This document shows, in pieces, positions 32,484 through 44,291 of a DNA stretch of 64,000 bases. Location: the NCBI GenBank assembly GCA_021299465.1, contig JAJTHB010000001.1:1-64000 (forward strand), read 5' to 3'. Below the pieces are notes generated by a model. It was not told the DNA's origin and searched no databases. It saw nothing but the letters and a program-made list of their open reading frames with translations. The position numbers were made by a program, and so were the translations under genes. The first letter of the stretch is position 1, and each line of letters opens with the position of its first letter. This stretch comes from Rickettsiales bacterium. GTDB taxonomy: Bacteria > Pseudomonadota > Alphaproteobacteria > Rickettsiales > SXRF01.

Positions 32484-33236
32484 ATGACTGCTGCAAACCA
32501 AGCTGTTTCTACTGCTACCACTGGTGTTGATGCCACCACACTCGCCGGAAGCGTTGCCAAGATCGATTTTTCGATGTGGGGCATGTTCATGCAGGCAGAC
32601 TGGGTGGTGAAATCGGTGATGATACTGCTCGTACTTGCTTCTTTCTGGTGCTGGGCAATTATTTTTGAGAAATATTTCCTGTTTCGCAATATTAAAGCCA
32701 AGGCCGCAAGGTTTGAGAGCGATTTCTGGTCGTCCGAGGCGCTTGATAAATTTTACGAGAAATCAAAAAAACGCGTGAACCATCCGATGGCGGTGATTTT
32801 TGTGGCGGCGATGGAAGAATGGTTCCGCTCGAAAAATGTCGCCAACCAAACACCGCAGGGCCTGCGCCTAAGCCTACGCGAACGCATTGTGCAGGTGATG
32901 ATGGTGGCGCGTAACCGCGAGGTGGAGAGCTTAGAAAAAGGCCTGGGTTTTTTAGCAACCGTTGGCTCAGCCGCACCTTTCATCGGGCTGTTTGGCACGG
33001 TATGGGGCATTATGAACAGCTTTCACTCGATTGCCATGTCACAGAACACCTCGCTGGTGGCCGTCGCGCCGGGTATCGCCGAGGCATTGTTTGCCACCGC
33101 TATTGGTTTGTTCGCGGCCATTCCAGCAGTCATTGCTTACAACAAATTTTCCAGCGAACTGGCGCGCTTTTCTAACAAGCTTGATGATTTCTCGACCGAG
33201 TTCGATACGATTCTCTCGCGTCAGTTGGAGGCTTAG
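32484..33236 (+). CDS. tolQ: Tol-Pal motor subunit TolQ
   Basis: A 250-residue inner-membrane protein of the proton-driven Tol motor that constricts the outer membrane during division. Three membrane segments lie at about residues 50-72, 150-172 and 185-210. The MotA/TolQ/ExbB core LATVGSAAPFIGLFGTVWGIMNSF and PGIAEALFATAIGLFAAIPAVIAYN is complete. I chose the ATG at 32484 behind GAGGA; an upstream in-frame start lacks support. Confidence 0.95.
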   Translation: MTAANQAVSTATTGVDATTLAGSVAKIDFSMWGMFMQADWVVKSVMILLVLASFWCWAIIFEKYFLFRNIKAKAARFESDFWSSEALDKFYEKSKKRVNHPMAVIFVAAMEEWFRSKNVANQTPQGLRLSLRERIVQVMMVARNREVESLEKGLGFLATVGSAAPFIGLFGTVWGIMNSFHSIAMSQNTSLVAVAPGIAEALFATAIGLFAAIPAVIAYNKFSSELARFSNKLDDFSTEFDTILSRQLEA

Positions 33237-33239
33237 GTC

Positions 33240-33695
33240 ATGGCTGTTAAGCTTGGTGGAAATGATAACCGCCGAAACCGAAGAGGCTTTCGCCAACCTG
33301 CTTTTACCGAGATCAACGTCACGCCGTTTGTCGATGTGATGTTGGTGCTATTGGTGATTTTCATGGTCGCTGCCCCCATGATGACGACCGGCGTCACAGT
33401 CGATCTGCCTAAAACCTCATCAACGCCAGTGCAGGGTCAGGATGAGCCGCTTTCCGTTTCAATAAGCTCAGACGGCAAAGTCTTTGTCGAGAAAACTGAA
33501 GTGCCGCTGAAAGATTTGCAATCTCACCTCGCCGCCATTGCCGGGCAGAAAAAAGATACTCGTATTTTCGTGCGCGGCGACCGCACGGTGGATTATGGCC
33601 GTATCATGCAGGTGGTGAGCGAAATTAATGCGGCAGGATTTACCAAGGTGGCGCTGCTCACCGAATCATCGCAGCCGGTGAGGCAGGGGCGCTGA
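33240..33695 (+). CDS. tolR: Tol-Pal motor subunit TolR
   Basis: A 151-residue single-pass membrane protein. The start AFTEINVTPFVDVMLVLLVIFMVAAPMM carries the conserved membrane Asp of the TolR/ExbD proton path. The periplasmic part follows (RGDRTVDYGRIMQVVSEINAAGFTKVALLTE). It starts 3 bp after tolQ. Confidence 0.95.
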   Translation: MAVKLGGNDNRRNRRGFRQPAFTEINVTPFVDVMLVLLVIFMVAAPMMTTGVTVDLPKTSSTPVQGQDEPLSVSISSDGKVFVEKTEVPLKDLQSHLAAIAGQKKDTRIFVRGDRTVDYGRIMQVVSEINAAGFTKVALLTESSQPVRQGR

Positions 33696-33697
33696 TC

Positions 33698-34519
33698 GTG
33701 GCTCATGAACGTCCCTCCGGCGTCATCTATTCCGCGGTCTTGCACCTTGCGTTTTTTTTGCTCGCGTTTTTTGGCCTGCCGGATTTTTTTAAACGTGATC
33801 AAATCATTGAACCGGCGGCGATCACTGTCGAGATCCTGCCAATTACCGGCATCACCAATGTGAAACCCTCCGAAGAGCCTCCTGCTCCGGAAGAAAAGAA
33901 AGAAGAAAAGCCAGAGGCCGAACAAGAAAAACCAAGCCCGCCGGTGAAACAGGCCGAAGCTACGCCCGAACCAAAAGAGCCGGAAGTTGTGAAACCGGAA
34001 AAGAAACCGGAAGAAAAAAAGCCTGAGCCCAAAAAAGAAGAAAAGAAGGATGACAAGAAAAAGAAAGAAGAATCGCTGGATGCAGTGCTAAAGGCTGTAA
34101 AAGATACCGCTCAGAAAAAAAAGGATGATAAAACCAAGAAAGAAAAAGATACCGCCAGCAGCAAGAGTAAGAGTTTTTCCAACCGCTTCGACCCTTCGAT
34201 GCAGCTTTCGATGAGCGAGCGTGATGCGATCATGAGCCAGATTGCCAAATGCTGGAGCGTGCCGGCTGGCGCGAAAGATGCACAGAACCTTATCGTGGTG
34301 GTGATGGTTGATATGAATCCAGATGGCAGCTATGCAAAGGTGGAGCTGGCCGACGACAGCAAGTCACGTTACAGCCGCGATAGTTTCTTCCGCGCGGCCG
34401 CAGACTCTGCTATTCGCGCCGTGAAGATGTGCAGTCCGCTCAAAGGCCTGCCCGCCGATCGCTATAATGGCTGGAGCCAGCTCGAGCTGCATTTCGATCC
34501 AAAATATATGTTAAACTAG
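33698..34519 (+). CDS. tolA: TolA
   Basis: A 273-residue protein linking the TolQR motor to Pal. It has one N-terminal membrane segment (about 12-30), then about 120 residues of Pro/Glu/Lys-rich and Lys-rich helix. The C-terminal domain (about 165-270) has MSERDAIMSQIAKCWSVPAGA and AIRAVKMCSPLKGLP, typical of alphaproteobacterial TolA. The start is GTG at 33698, 2 bp after tolR; ATG 33707 is an alternative. The long charged helix is encoded by A-rich DNA. Confidence 0.92.
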   Translation: MAHERPSGVIYSAVLHLAFFLLAFFGLPDFFKRDQIIEPAAITVEILPITGITNVKPSEEPPAPEEKKEEKPEAEQEKPSPPVKQAEATPEPKEPEVVKPEKKPEEKKPEPKKEEKKDDKKKKEESLDAVLKAVKDTAQKKKDDKTKKEKDTASSKSKSFSNRFDPSMQLSMSERDAIMSQIAKCWSVPAGAKDAQNLIVVVMVDMNPDGSYAKVELADDSKSRYSRDSFFRAAADSAIRAVKMCSPLKGLPADRYNGWSQLELHFDPKYMLN

Positions 34520-34591
34520 TTGTTAGTTGTTGGTTATTAGTTGTTGGTATATGTTTCGCTGAGTCATCATTTTTTATTTCAAGGAATTTAT

Positions 34592-35890
34592 ATGCGCATA
34601 CTACTTGCTGCCTTTGTTTTCGTTCTTTGTTCACTCCCCGCACAGGCCGCGCTACGCATTGATATCACGCGCGGCAATGTTGATCCGTTACCGATTGCAC
34701 TGCCGGACCTTGCAGGCAATCCTGCCGGTCAGGATATCATGCGTGTGGTTAGCGCCAATCTAGAGCGCTCCGGCCTGTTCAAACCTATCCCTGAGCAAGC
34801 CTTCATTGAACAGATTACCGCGCAAACTGGCACGCCGCGCTTTGGCGACTGGCGCCGGATCAATGCCGCCGCGCTCGTCACCGGCTCGGTAACCAGCGAA
34901 GGCGGCGACAAGCTGAAAGTATCGTTCCGCCTGTGGGATGTAACCGGAGAAGAGCAAATCGCCGGCAAGGAATATAATACCTTCAAGAGCAACTGGCGGC
35001 GCATCGCCCATATCATGTCGGATGAAATTTATAAGCGCCTGACCGGCGAGAATGGCTATTTTGATTCGCGTATCGTGTACATCGCCGAATCAGGGCCGGA
35101 TATCAAGCGCGTCAAGCGCCTCGCGATCATGGATCAGGACGGCGAAAACCATAAATTCCTCACCGATGGTCGCTTTCTGGTGCTCACACCTCGCTTCTCA
35201 CCGAATTCACAGGAAATCCTTTATCTCTCCTACGCTGGCAAGCAACCCCGTGTTTACTTAAGGGATTTGCAGACTGGCCGCGAGGAATCGCTTGGCGTGT
35301 TTGAAGGGATGTCCTTTGCGCCTCGCTTCGCCGAGGACGGCAACACCATCATCATGTCAATTGCAAACGGTGGCAATACCCAGATCTATCGCATGGATCT
35401 TCGCTCACGCCGTATGGTCAAACTCACCGACGGCGCCGGCATCAATACTTCCCCCAGCTACTCGCCGGATGGCAGCCAGATCGTTTTCAACTCGGATCGC
35501 GGCGGCTCACAGCAGCTCTACACCATGAATGCCGATGGCTCAGGTGTGAAGCGTATCAGCTTCGGCGACGGCCGCTACGGCACGCCGGTCTGGTCGCCGC
35601 GCGGTGATTTGATCGCCTTTACTAAAATGAGTGGTGGCCGGTTCTTTATTGGCGTGATGCGCCCGGACGGCAGCGGCGAGCGCCTGCTCACTGAAAGCTT
35701 TCTTGATGAAGGCCCCAGCTGGTCGCCCAATGGCCGCGTGATCGTATTCCATCGCTCGGAGCCTAGCCGTGGCGGCAAATCCGGCCGCACAAGGCTTTAT
35801 TCTGTTGATTTGACTGGCTACAATCTTCGCCAGATCGTCACTCCGATGGATGCTTCCGATCCGGCATGGTCACCGCTTTTGCCGATGTAA
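34592..35890 (+). CDS. tolB: periplasmic Tol-Pal protein TolB
   Basis: A 432-residue periplasmic protein with a signal peptide (residues 1-20, ending AQAA), an N-terminal mixed domain, and a six-bladed beta-propeller. Repeated blade motifs are [36 protein letters not shown] and [12 protein letters not shown]. It binds Pal and TolA. I chose the ATG at 34592 behind AAGGA. The 72-bp gap before it holds TTAGTTGTTGG-type short repeats. A terminator follows. Confidence 0.96.
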   Translation: MRILLAAFVFVLCSLPAQAALRIDITRGNVDPLPIALPDLAGNPAGQDIMRVVSANLERSGLFKPIPEQAFIEQITAQTGTPRFGDWRRINAAALVTGSVTSEGGDKLKVSFRLWDVTGEEQIAGKEYNTFKSNWRRIAHIMSDEIYKRLTGENGYFDSRIVYIAESGPDIKRVKRLAIMDQDGENHKFLTDGRFLVLTPRFSPNSQEILYLSYAGKQPRVYLRDLQTGREESLGVFEGMSFAPRFAEDGNTIIMSIANGGNTQIYRMDLRSRRMVKLTDGAGINTSPSYSPDGSQIVFNSDRGGSQQLYTMNADGSGVKRISFGDGRYGTPVWSPRGDLIAFTKMSGGRFFIGVMRPDGSGERLLTESFLDEGPSWSPNGRVIVFHRSEPSRGGKSGRTRLYSVDLTGYNLRQIVTPMDASDPAWSPLLPM

Positions 35891-35898
35891 GCCAATAA

Positions 35899-35929
35899 CT
35901 GTTGCCGTTTTGGCACAACAGGTTTTTTT
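35899..35929 (+). terminator. Rho-independent terminator after tolB
   Basis: CTGTTG and CAACAG arms, with an inner CC/GG pair and a small bulge, are followed by TTTTTTT. It separates tolB from pal, which therefore probably has its own promoter in the remaining 115 bp. Confidence 0.75.
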
Positions 35930-36044
35930 GTCAGAGGGGTTTGCCGGTTCCGGTTGATTTGACCGTGGATTACACTAATTGGTAGACGTTTTATATTGTC
36001 TGGGTTCAGGCAATTCCAATCACTTGCTTTTAGGAGCTAAAAAT

Positions 36045-36530
36045 ATGAATTTATTCACGAAATCTCTTGCTATTGCTTCTGCTGTTCTTCTTCTCGCTGC
36101 ATGCGAAACCACCCCGGGTGGCTCTTCGGGTGCTGATGGCCGTGGCGGCGCTGCTGGCGGCAATGCTGCACCAGGAACTCAGGAAGACCTCGCTCAGAAT
36201 GTTGGTGATCGCGTGTTCTTTGACTATGACAGTGCAACCATCACCCCAGAAGGTCAGCGCACCCTTGAGCGCCAATCTGCATGGCTGAAACAATATGGTG
36301 ACATGAACATTACCGTGGAAGGCCATGCTGACGAACGCGGTACCCGCGAGTACAACCTGGCTCTTGGCGAGCGTCGCGCTAGCTCGGTTAAGAAATATCT
36401 GGTTGGCCTTGGTATTGCGGCAAACCGCATCTCCACCATCAGCTACGGCAAAGAGCGCCCAGCTGTAGTCGGTTCTGATGAATCGGCATGGAGCCAGAAT
36501 CGTCGCGGTGTAACGGTTCTCAGTAACTAA
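36045..36530 (+). CDS. pal: peptidoglycan-associated lipoprotein Pal
   Basis: A 161-residue outer-membrane lipoprotein. The lipobox LLAAC places the acylated Cys near residue 19. A Gly-rich linker follows, then an OmpA-like domain with VFFDYDSATITPEGQ, VEGHADERGTREYNLALGERRA and ISYGKERP, all residues for meso-diaminopimelate binding. I chose the ATG at 36045 behind AGGAG. A strong terminator follows. Confidence 0.96.
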   Translation: MNLFTKSLAIASAVLLLAACETTPGGSSGADGRGGAAGGNAAPGTQEDLAQNVGDRVFFDYDSATITPEGQRTLERQSAWLKQYGDMNITVEGHADERGTREYNLALGERRASSVKKYLVGLGIAANRISTISYGKERPAVVGSDESAWSQNRRGVTVLSN

Positions 36531-36545
36531 TTCTCTGATCTAAGA

Positions 36546-36583
36546 AATCGCCCTGCTGATCAGTTGGCAGGGCGATTTTTTTT
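36546..36583 (+). terminator. Rho-independent terminator after pal
   Basis: AATCGCCCTGC and GCAGGGCGATT form an 11-bp perfect stem with a 10-base loop, followed by a run of T. Confidence 0.92.
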
Positions 36584-36643
36584 GTGTTGTTTTTTGAAAA
36601 GATCGCTATCCTGCATGCGATAAAAACTTGAAAAAGGCTCTCC

Positions 36644-37516
36644 ATGAAACGCTTGTTTTTCCTACTTACCGCCTCCATGCTGGTTTACACGCCCGCGTAT
36701 GCCCAGTGGAATGATGACCAGGCGAATATGCAGCGCATGGAGCGCTTGGAACGCGAGCTGCAACTCTTGCAGCGCCAGGTCGCGCGCGGCGAAAGCCCTA
36801 CGGTGACAACCATTACCCCACTGAATGAAAACGAAGTCGCAGATACCGGAGGGCCAGCCGCCCTTGGAGTGCGTCTGAGCCAGATGGAAGAAGAGATGCG
36901 CGCGCTGCGTGGCAAGGTTGAGGAAGTTGAATTCAAAAATCGCCAGCTTGCAGAAAACTTAGAAAAACTACAGCGCGACACCGAGTTTCGTTTTAATGAA
37001 ATCAAACCCGGAACTACAGCTATGGTCGCCGAAACGGCAACTGAGACCGCCAGCAAAAACGAGCGCAAACCTCTGGCTGGTAATGCGCCGGATGGCAGCA
37101 CTGAACCAACCGAAAAACCAAGCGGTGAATTTGCAAATCCCCGCGATCACTACCAGCATGCGTTTCGTTTGCTTCAACAAACGAATTATGAGGAAGCGTC
37201 TAAATCCTTCGCTGATTTTATCAAGCGCTATCCCAAAGATCCGCTGATTGGTAATGCCTATTACTGGCAGGGCGAAACTTTTTACATTCGCCGCGATTAT
37301 GTTGGAGCGGCTGATCATTTCCGTCAGGGATTCGAAGCCCTGCCAAATGGCCAGAAAGCTGGTGACAACCTACTTAAACTCGCCATGTCGCTAAATGCGC
37401 TACAGCGCGATAAGGAAGCCTGCGTGGTGCTTGGCCAGGTGATCAGCCGGTTTAAGAAGAAATCACCCGCCATTGGTGATAAAGCCCAGCAGGAGCGCGA
37501 GCGCATTGGCTGCTGA
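36644..37516 (+). CDS. cpoB: Tol-Pal associated protein CpoB/YbgF
   Basis: A 290-residue periplasmic protein. A signal peptide (ending near AYAQ) is followed by an N-terminal coiled coil for trimerisation (about 28-115, MQRMERLERELQLLQRQV... EEEMRALRGKVEEVEFKNRQLAENLEKLQ). The C-terminus holds TPR-like repeats (about 165-285, YQHAFRLLQQTNYEEASKSF, NAYYWQGETFYIR). CpoB coordinates peptidoglycan synthesis with outer-membrane constriction. It ends overlapping the tilS start. Confidence 0.92.
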   Translation: MKRLFFLLTASMLVYTPAYAQWNDDQANMQRMERLERELQLLQRQVARGESPTVTTITPLNENEVADTGGPAALGVRLSQMEEEMRALRGKVEEVEFKNRQLAENLEKLQRDTEFRFNEIKPGTTAMVAETATETASKNERKPLAGNAPDGSTEPTEKPSGEFANPRDHYQHAFRLLQQTNYEEASKSFADFIKRYPKDPLIGNAYYWQGETFYIRRDYVGAADHFRQGFEALPNGQKAGDNLLKLAMSLNALQRDKEACVVLGQVISRFKKKSPAIGDKAQQERERIGC

Positions 37517-38492
37517 GCAATTAGCGGTTGCTTTCTCGTTCCATCGCGTCGCGATTGCCGTATCCGGCGGCGCGGATAGTATGGCGCTACTTCTGCTTGC
37601 GAGCGAATGGGCTAAAGAAAACAAAACAGCGATAGCAGCTCTCACTGTTGATCATGGCTTGCGTCCTGAATCAGCAGCGGAGGCAACGCAAGTAGCCCAT
37701 TGGTGCAGCCAGCTTGGCATCAATCACCATATTATTAGCGCTAAGGATTCAGGATTCAGGATTAATGGCAAACAGGAAGATGCCCGTAACGCCCGCTATG
37801 CCTTGCTTGTCGATTGGTGCAAAATCCATGGGTACCCAGCGCTCGCCACAGGACATCATCGCGGCGATCAGGCGGAAACGCTTTTCTTCAGGCTCGGGCG
37901 CGGCAGTAGCTTGCTGGGGTTATCCAGCATCGCGCCATCATCAACCTTAAACGAAATCATGCTGCTTCGACCATTGCTTGATGTCCCCAAATCAGCGCTG
38001 ACCGAATATCTGCACTCCAAAAACCAGTCATGGATTGAAGACCCTAGCAATCAAAATCCTCGCTATGCCAGAAACCTACTGCGAAGACATTTGCATAAAC
38101 ATGAGGATTACAATGCGCTGGAAGAGCGTGCAGCGAAGCTTGCGATATTCTTCAGCCGCATGAGGTTCTTGGTCGAGCAACAGGTGACGAAAGCGCTTAA
38201 TGTTTGTGTTAGCACAGATGAATCGCAGGTAGTCCTTCGTCATCATCTATTCAGGGATCTTCCAAGTGAAACCGCTAAACTGATGCTGGGAAAGTTGATC
38301 ACGATGCTAAATGACGATGATCACCCTCCCCGCAGCACCAAGCTTGACCATTTGCTAAGCCAGCTACGGGAGGAACATTTTCGTGCAGGCGAGCTTGCCG
38401 GACTTCGTTTTGTTCGAACTGGTAGCGATACGATTAAAATTACCAGAGAACACTTGAAAAAAGCGGCCAAAGTGCCATATTCTCTTGCTTAA
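37506..38492 (+). CDS. tilS: tRNA(Ile)-lysidine synthase TilS
   Basis: About 328 residues; modifies C34 of tRNA-Ile(CAU) to lysidine so that it reads AUA. The PP-loop ATP motif AVSGGADSMALL lies near residue 18, with TVDHGLRPESAAEA, NGKQEDARNARY, ATGHHRGDQAETLFFRLGRGS and DPSNQNPRYARNLLRR. The start is uncertain: I favour the TTG at 37506 with AGGAG 10 bp upstream, while GTG at 37476 or TTG at 37473 would add about 10 residues. A triple GGATTCA repeat near 37745 encodes DSGFRI in a variable loop. The C-terminal domain is short. Confidence 0.9.
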   Translation: MAAEQLAVAFSFHRVAIAVSGGADSMALLLLASEWAKENKTAIAALTVDHGLRPESAAEATQVAHWCSQLGINHHIISAKDSGFRINGKQEDARNARYALLVDWCKIHGYPALATGHHRGDQAETLFFRLGRGSSLLGLSSIAPSSTLNEIMLLRPLLDVPKSALTEYLHSKNQSWIEDPSNQNPRYARNLLRRHLHKHEDYNALEERAAKLAIFFSRMRFLVEQQVTKALNVCVSTDESQVVLRHHLFRDLPSETAKLMLGKLITMLNDDDHPPRSTKLDHLLSQLREEHFRAGELAGLRFVRTGSDTIKITREHLKKAAKVPYSLA

Positions 38493-38517
38493 GCGCAGCA
38501 TTTAACAAGGATAGCTC

Positions 38518-40458
<1,941 letters not shown>

Positions 40459-40461
40459 GCG

Positions 40462-41802
40462 ATGACCAGGCTCTTTGGCACCGATGGTATACGCGGCGCA
40501 GCGGGCACTTACCCGATGACGGCGGAGCTGGCGCTAAAAGTCGGCATGGCGGCCGGCACGCAATTTCTGCGCGGTGATCATCGCCACCGTGTCGTCATCG
40601 CCAAGGATACACGCCTTTCGGGCTATATGATCGAACCGGCGCTCACCGCTGGTTTTATAGCAGTGGGAATGGATGTGGTGCTGGTTGGGCCGATGCCCAC
40701 ACCGGCAGTTGCCATGCTGGTCAAATCGATGCGTGCGGATCTCGGCGTGATGATCTCGGCCTCACACAACCCTTACCATGATAATGGTATCAAACTCTTT
40801 GGGCCGGATGGCTACAAACTCTCTGATGAAACCGAAAACCAGATCGAAAAGCTGGTGTTTGATCCAAACGGCATCGCCTGCGCCAAAGCCGATAAACTTG
40901 GCCGCGCCAAGCGCCTTGAGGATGTTCGTGGCCGTTACATTGAATTCGCCAAAGCAACCTTCCCCAAACAGCTTACCTTAGAGGGTTTAAAAATTGTGGT
41001 TGATTGCGCCAATGGCGCTGCCTATCAGGTTGCCCCGACCATCCTGCGCGAGCTTGGAGCAGACGTGGTCGCCATCGGCGTGTCGCCTGACGGTTTTAAT
41101 ATTAACAAGGATTGCGGCTCAACAGCCCCTAAACAGCTTTGCGAAACTGTAGTCAAAGAAAAGGCGGATCTGGGTATCGCACTGGATGGCGATGCCGACC
41201 GGTTGGTGGTATGCGACGAAACCGGCCATGTCGCCGATGGCGATCAGGTCATGGCAATGATTGCAACCCACTGCCACCACGCCGGAACTATACGGGGCGG
41301 GGGTATTGTTGCCACTGATATGTCTAATATGGGGCTTGAGCACTATCTTTCCGGCCTTGGCCTGAAGCTGGTGCGCACCAAAGTTGGTGATCGCTATGTC
41401 GTCGAGCGTATGCGCGCCGATGGGTATAATATCGGCGGCGAGCAATCCGGCCATGTCATTCTTTCTGACTATGCCACCACCGGTGACGGCATTATCGCCG
41501 CCCTTCAATTGCTGGCTTACAAGAAAGAAGATGGTCGGCCGCTTTCGGTTTGTGGCCGGTTATTCACACCACTGCCACAACTCCTGCGCAACATACCCTA
41601 CCACGGTACTTCGCCATTAAAACAGCCGTCTGTGCAAGAAGCGATTGAGCAAGCCAAAGCAACACTTGGAAATCGTGGCCGTGTTTTTATTCGCGAATCT
41701 GGCACCGAACCATTGATTCGAGTTATGGCAGAAGGCGAAAGCCGCGATATGATTGAGAATGTGGTTGATTCAATCTGTAAGTCGCTCCAGAAAGCTGCGT
41801 AG
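40462..41802 (+). CDS. glmM: phosphoglucosamine mutase GlmM
   Basis: A 446-residue enzyme interconverting glucosamine 6- and 1-phosphate for peptidoglycan and LPS synthesis. The phosphoserine loop is ISASHNP with Ser101. The metal loop DGDADR is near residue 240, the sugar loop GGEQSGH near 325, and the phosphate loop [12 protein letters not shown] near 410. It starts 3 bp after ftsH. Confidence 0.97.
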   Translation: MTRLFGTDGIRGAAGTYPMTAELALKVGMAAGTQFLRGDHRHRVVIAKDTRLSGYMIEPALTAGFIAVGMDVVLVGPMPTPAVAMLVKSMRADLGVMISASHNPYHDNGIKLFGPDGYKLSDETENQIEKLVFDPNGIACAKADKLGRAKRLEDVRGRYIEFAKATFPKQLTLEGLKIVVDCANGAAYQVAPTILRELGADVVAIGVSPDGFNINKDCGSTAPKQLCETVVKEKADLGIALDGDADRLVVCDETGHVADGDQVMAMIATHCHHAGTIRGGGIVATDMSNMGLEHYLSGLGLKLVRTKVGDRYVVERMRADGYNIGGEQSGHVILSDYATTGDGIIAALQLLAYKKEDGRPLSVCGRLFTPLPQLLRNIPYHGTSPLKQPSVQEAIEQAKATLGNRGRVFIRESGTEPLIRVMAEGESRDMIENVVDSICKSLQKAA

Positions 41803-41804
41803 CC

Positions 41805-42608
41805 ATGACCGCTAAGGGCCGTGTACTGATCATCGCCGGTTCTGATTCCGGCGGCGGCGCTGGCATCCAGGGCGATACCAAAACAGTAACCTGCCTCGGC
41901 GGATATGCCACCAATGCCATCACCGCACTGACCGCGCAAAACACCCTTGGCGTGCAGGCGATTCAAAGCGTACCGGTGCGCTTCATCCGAAAGCAAATTG
42001 AATCGGTGATGGATGATATCGGAACCGATAGCATCAAAAGCGGGATGCTGCATAACGCGTCGGTGATTGGCGCCGTTGCTGCTTCTATCAAGAGATACCC
42101 TTCGATTCCTTATGTTCTTGATCCGGTCATGTTTGCCAAGGGCGGCGCGGCGCTACTGGAACCCAGCGCACTTGGAGCGCTTAAAGTTAAACTTATGCCG
42201 CTGGCAACGATCGTCACTCCGAATGTTCCAGAAGCCGAATACCTCTCTGGCATTCAGATTCATTCGCTTGATGACATGATTGCAGCGGCGCGCAGTATCA
42301 TGGCGATTGGCACGCGCGCCGTGCTTCTTAAAGGTGGTCATCTGCCGGGCGATGAGGTTCAGGATGTACTGGTTGTGGACGGCATGTATGAGCTTTTAAA
42401 AACTCCGCGCATCCATTCCAGCCATACCCACGGCACCGGCTGTACACTTGCCTCCGCCATTGCTACCGGCCTGGCACAGGGTATGGCACTTGCTACTGCA
42501 GTCAAACGCGCCCATGCCTATGTTCAGGAAGCGATCAAGCATGCGCCTGGCTTCGGCGCTGGGCATGGACCACTGGGACACGGGTTTACGGTAAAGAAAT
42601 TCAGCTAG
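41805..42608 (+). CDS. thiD: hydroxymethylpyrimidine/phosphomethylpyrimidine kinase ThiD
   Basis: A 267-residue ribokinase-fold enzyme of thiamine synthesis. [16 protein letters not shown] near residue 12, [24 protein letters not shown], and the catalytic loop [14 protein letters not shown] near 205 are all present. It supplies the pyrimidine diphosphate that ThiE (25234) uses. The 3' end overlaps a convergent gene by 4 bp. Confidence 0.95.
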   Translation: MTAKGRVLIIAGSDSGGGAGIQGDTKTVTCLGGYATNAITALTAQNTLGVQAIQSVPVRFIRKQIESVMDDIGTDSIKSGMLHNASVIGAVAASIKRYPSIPYVLDPVMFAKGGAALLEPSALGALKVKLMPLATIVTPNVPEAEYLSGIQIHSLDDMIAAARSIMAIGTRAVLLKGGHLPGDEVQDVLVVDGMYELLKTPRIHSSHTHGTGCTLASAIATGLAQGMALATAVKRAHAYVQEAIKHAPGFGAGHGPLGHGFTVKKFS

Positions 42609-43672
42609 CGCTGCGCCACTGCGGCGGCTTCCGCTGCGCGGGAATCATTCACGCGCTGGACATGGCTTACCTGATCCATCGGCACACGCGCCACACGCTC
42701 TACAAAGCTACGCTGTGGCTGGTCATGCTCGTGATGATGCCCCGGCATATGATCGGCTACCTGATGCAGCCGCTCCTTGATGGTCATGAGCATAGTTTGT
42801 TTCGGTTTTTCGCCAGCGGTCGGCAACACGCCAGACATCTTACCTTCGACCTTAAACGTGAGTTCGGTTGCGCGGATACGGTTTGCATTGATATCATCAG
42901 TAATCTTGCTGATGCCTAACTTCTCGCCGATGGTTGTAATTATCACCTCTTTATCGGCAACTTTTAACTTGTCAAAGCGGTCACCGTAGGTCGCCACAAT
43001 GTATTGCTCGAGCTCAGGATTCGCGCTGACGAACACGGACATGACGCGCTCTTTGGTAATCTTGCGATCATCCGTACGATCAGCCGCCATCGCGGCGATA
43101 CGCTCAAAGGTAGTTTTCTCTTCAATGCCAAATGCTTTTTCTGCAATCATTGATAGCGGTTTTTTGATTGCACCGAAGATCAGAACGCTGGTCAAAATTT
43201 TTGCACCAAGCACCGCTGCGCCGCCATAGGCAGCAAGTGGTGCGAACATACTGGTGGCCAAAATACCAAAGCCACCTGTCATTACTGTCAATATAGCCGC
43301 AGTAGCTACCGTTGCGACAAAAATCGTCCCTACGGAAATCCGGCGTTCTTTTTTGTTCTTCTCTACCTGCTCGGCAATAACTTTGTTTTCATTTGCCAGA
43401 CGATCAATGTCATCGTTGGTTACCTCGTCTGGTTTTTTCTGCTGAGTCGCAGCCAGCTCCTGACGCAACAAGTTGCGCATATCGCGCTTCTTGGCACGGT
43501 ATTCCATCTGCGCAACAATCAAACCGACAGCAGCACCAAGGCCAACCCCGCCAACGATATTCCCGCTATTCATGGCGGCAACCGTAACCTTATCGCCGCC
43601 GACCTGAACAACTTCCTTCGTGCCGTGCTGAAGGGCGTTTCCAACTCTTTCTAAAACTTGTGGCTCGGCCAT
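42605..43672 (-). CDS. lineage-specific membrane protein, unknown function
   Basis: A 355-residue protein. A Gly-rich hydrophobic segment (about 38-55, IVGGVGLGAAVGLIVAQ) is followed by a charged helical stretch (to about 108), then two hydrophobic segments (about 112-135 and 138-165). A long soluble C-terminal part follows, with a His-rich patch (HHHEHD near 325) and the ending RSFVERVARVPMDQVSHVQRV. No signal peptide is seen. I do not recognise it. The style (Gly/Ala membrane segments, flexible helical tail) resembles the genes at 52614 and 53688, but I cannot show homology. Confidence 0.7.
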   Translation of the reverse strand: MAEPQVLERVGNALQHGTKEVVQVGGDKVTVAAMNSGNIVGGVGLGAAVGLIVAQMEYRAKKRDMRNLLRQELAATQQKKPDEVTNDDIDRLANENKVIAEQVEKNKKERRISVGTIFVATVATAAILTVMTGGFGILATSMFAPLAAYGGAAVLGAKILTSVLIFGAIKKPLSMIAEKAFGIEEKTTFERIAAMAADRTDDRKITKERVMSVFVSANPELEQYIVATYGDRFDKLKVADKEVIITTIGEKLGISKITDDINANRIRATELTFKVEGKMSGVLPTAGEKPKQTMLMTIKERLHQVADHMPGHHHEHDQPQRSFVERVARVPMDQVSHVQRVNDSRAAEAAAVAQR

Positions 43673-43730
43673 AAATCACATTACTCCAGTTCCCATTCTA
43701 CACGAAAACGAACCTAGAAATGTGAAAGTT

Positions 43731-44291
43731 TTATGACGTAGAACCGCCGAGGTTAAGCGCCTGATATTCTGCAATATGTTTGTAATAATTCTCGGCGGAG
43801 ACGGCAATATAGGCTATTTCCTGATCGGTTAAGTCCCTGAAATATCTAGCGGGATTGCCTGCCCAGAGCTGGCCTTTCGGGATGCGTTTGCCGGGGGTGA
43901 CCAGCGCACCGGCCGCCACCATCGCCCCTCTTTCCACCACCGCGCCATCCATGATCGTCGCGCGCATGCCGACAAAACAGCCATCTTCCAGCGTGCAGGC
44001 GTGAAGCAGCGCCGCGTGGCCGATGGTGATGCCGGAGCCGATGGTAGTTGGGCCGGTGTTTCGTGTGACATGGATGATGGTGCCGTCCTGAATGTTCGTT
44101 TTCTCGCCGATGCGAATAGGCGCGACATCGCCGCGAATGACGCAGCGAAACCACACGCCGGTGCCCGCGCCGATATGCACATCGCCGATCACCGCCGCGC
44201 CGGGCGCAACCCATGCTTTTGGCGAAATCAGCGGCGATACCCCATCAGGGGCATATTCACCACGATAAGAAAAAATGAGTGGTTTCGTCAT
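43731..44291 (-). CDS. gamma-class carbonic anhydrase family protein
   Basis: A 186-residue left-handed beta-helix protein with hexapeptide repeats. The three zinc-binding His are in TIIHVTR, IGHAALLHAC (two). RGDVAPIRIGEKTNIQDGT and KGQLWAGNPARYFRDL are family hallmarks. Such proteins interconvert CO2 and bicarbonate, or work as housekeeping gamma-CA-like hexapeptide proteins (YrdA/PaaY). The start overlaps the end of argC (ATGA), so the two genes are coupled. Confidence 0.88.
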   Translation of the reverse strand: MTKPLIFSYRGEYAPDGVSPLISPKAWVAPGAAVIGDVHIGAGTGVWFRCVIRGDVAPIRIGEKTNIQDGTIIHVTRNTGPTTIGSGITIGHAALLHACTLEDGCFVGMRATIMDGAVVERGAMVAAGALVTPGKRIPKGQLWAGNPARYFRDLTDQEIAYIAVSAENYYKHIAEYQALNLGGSTS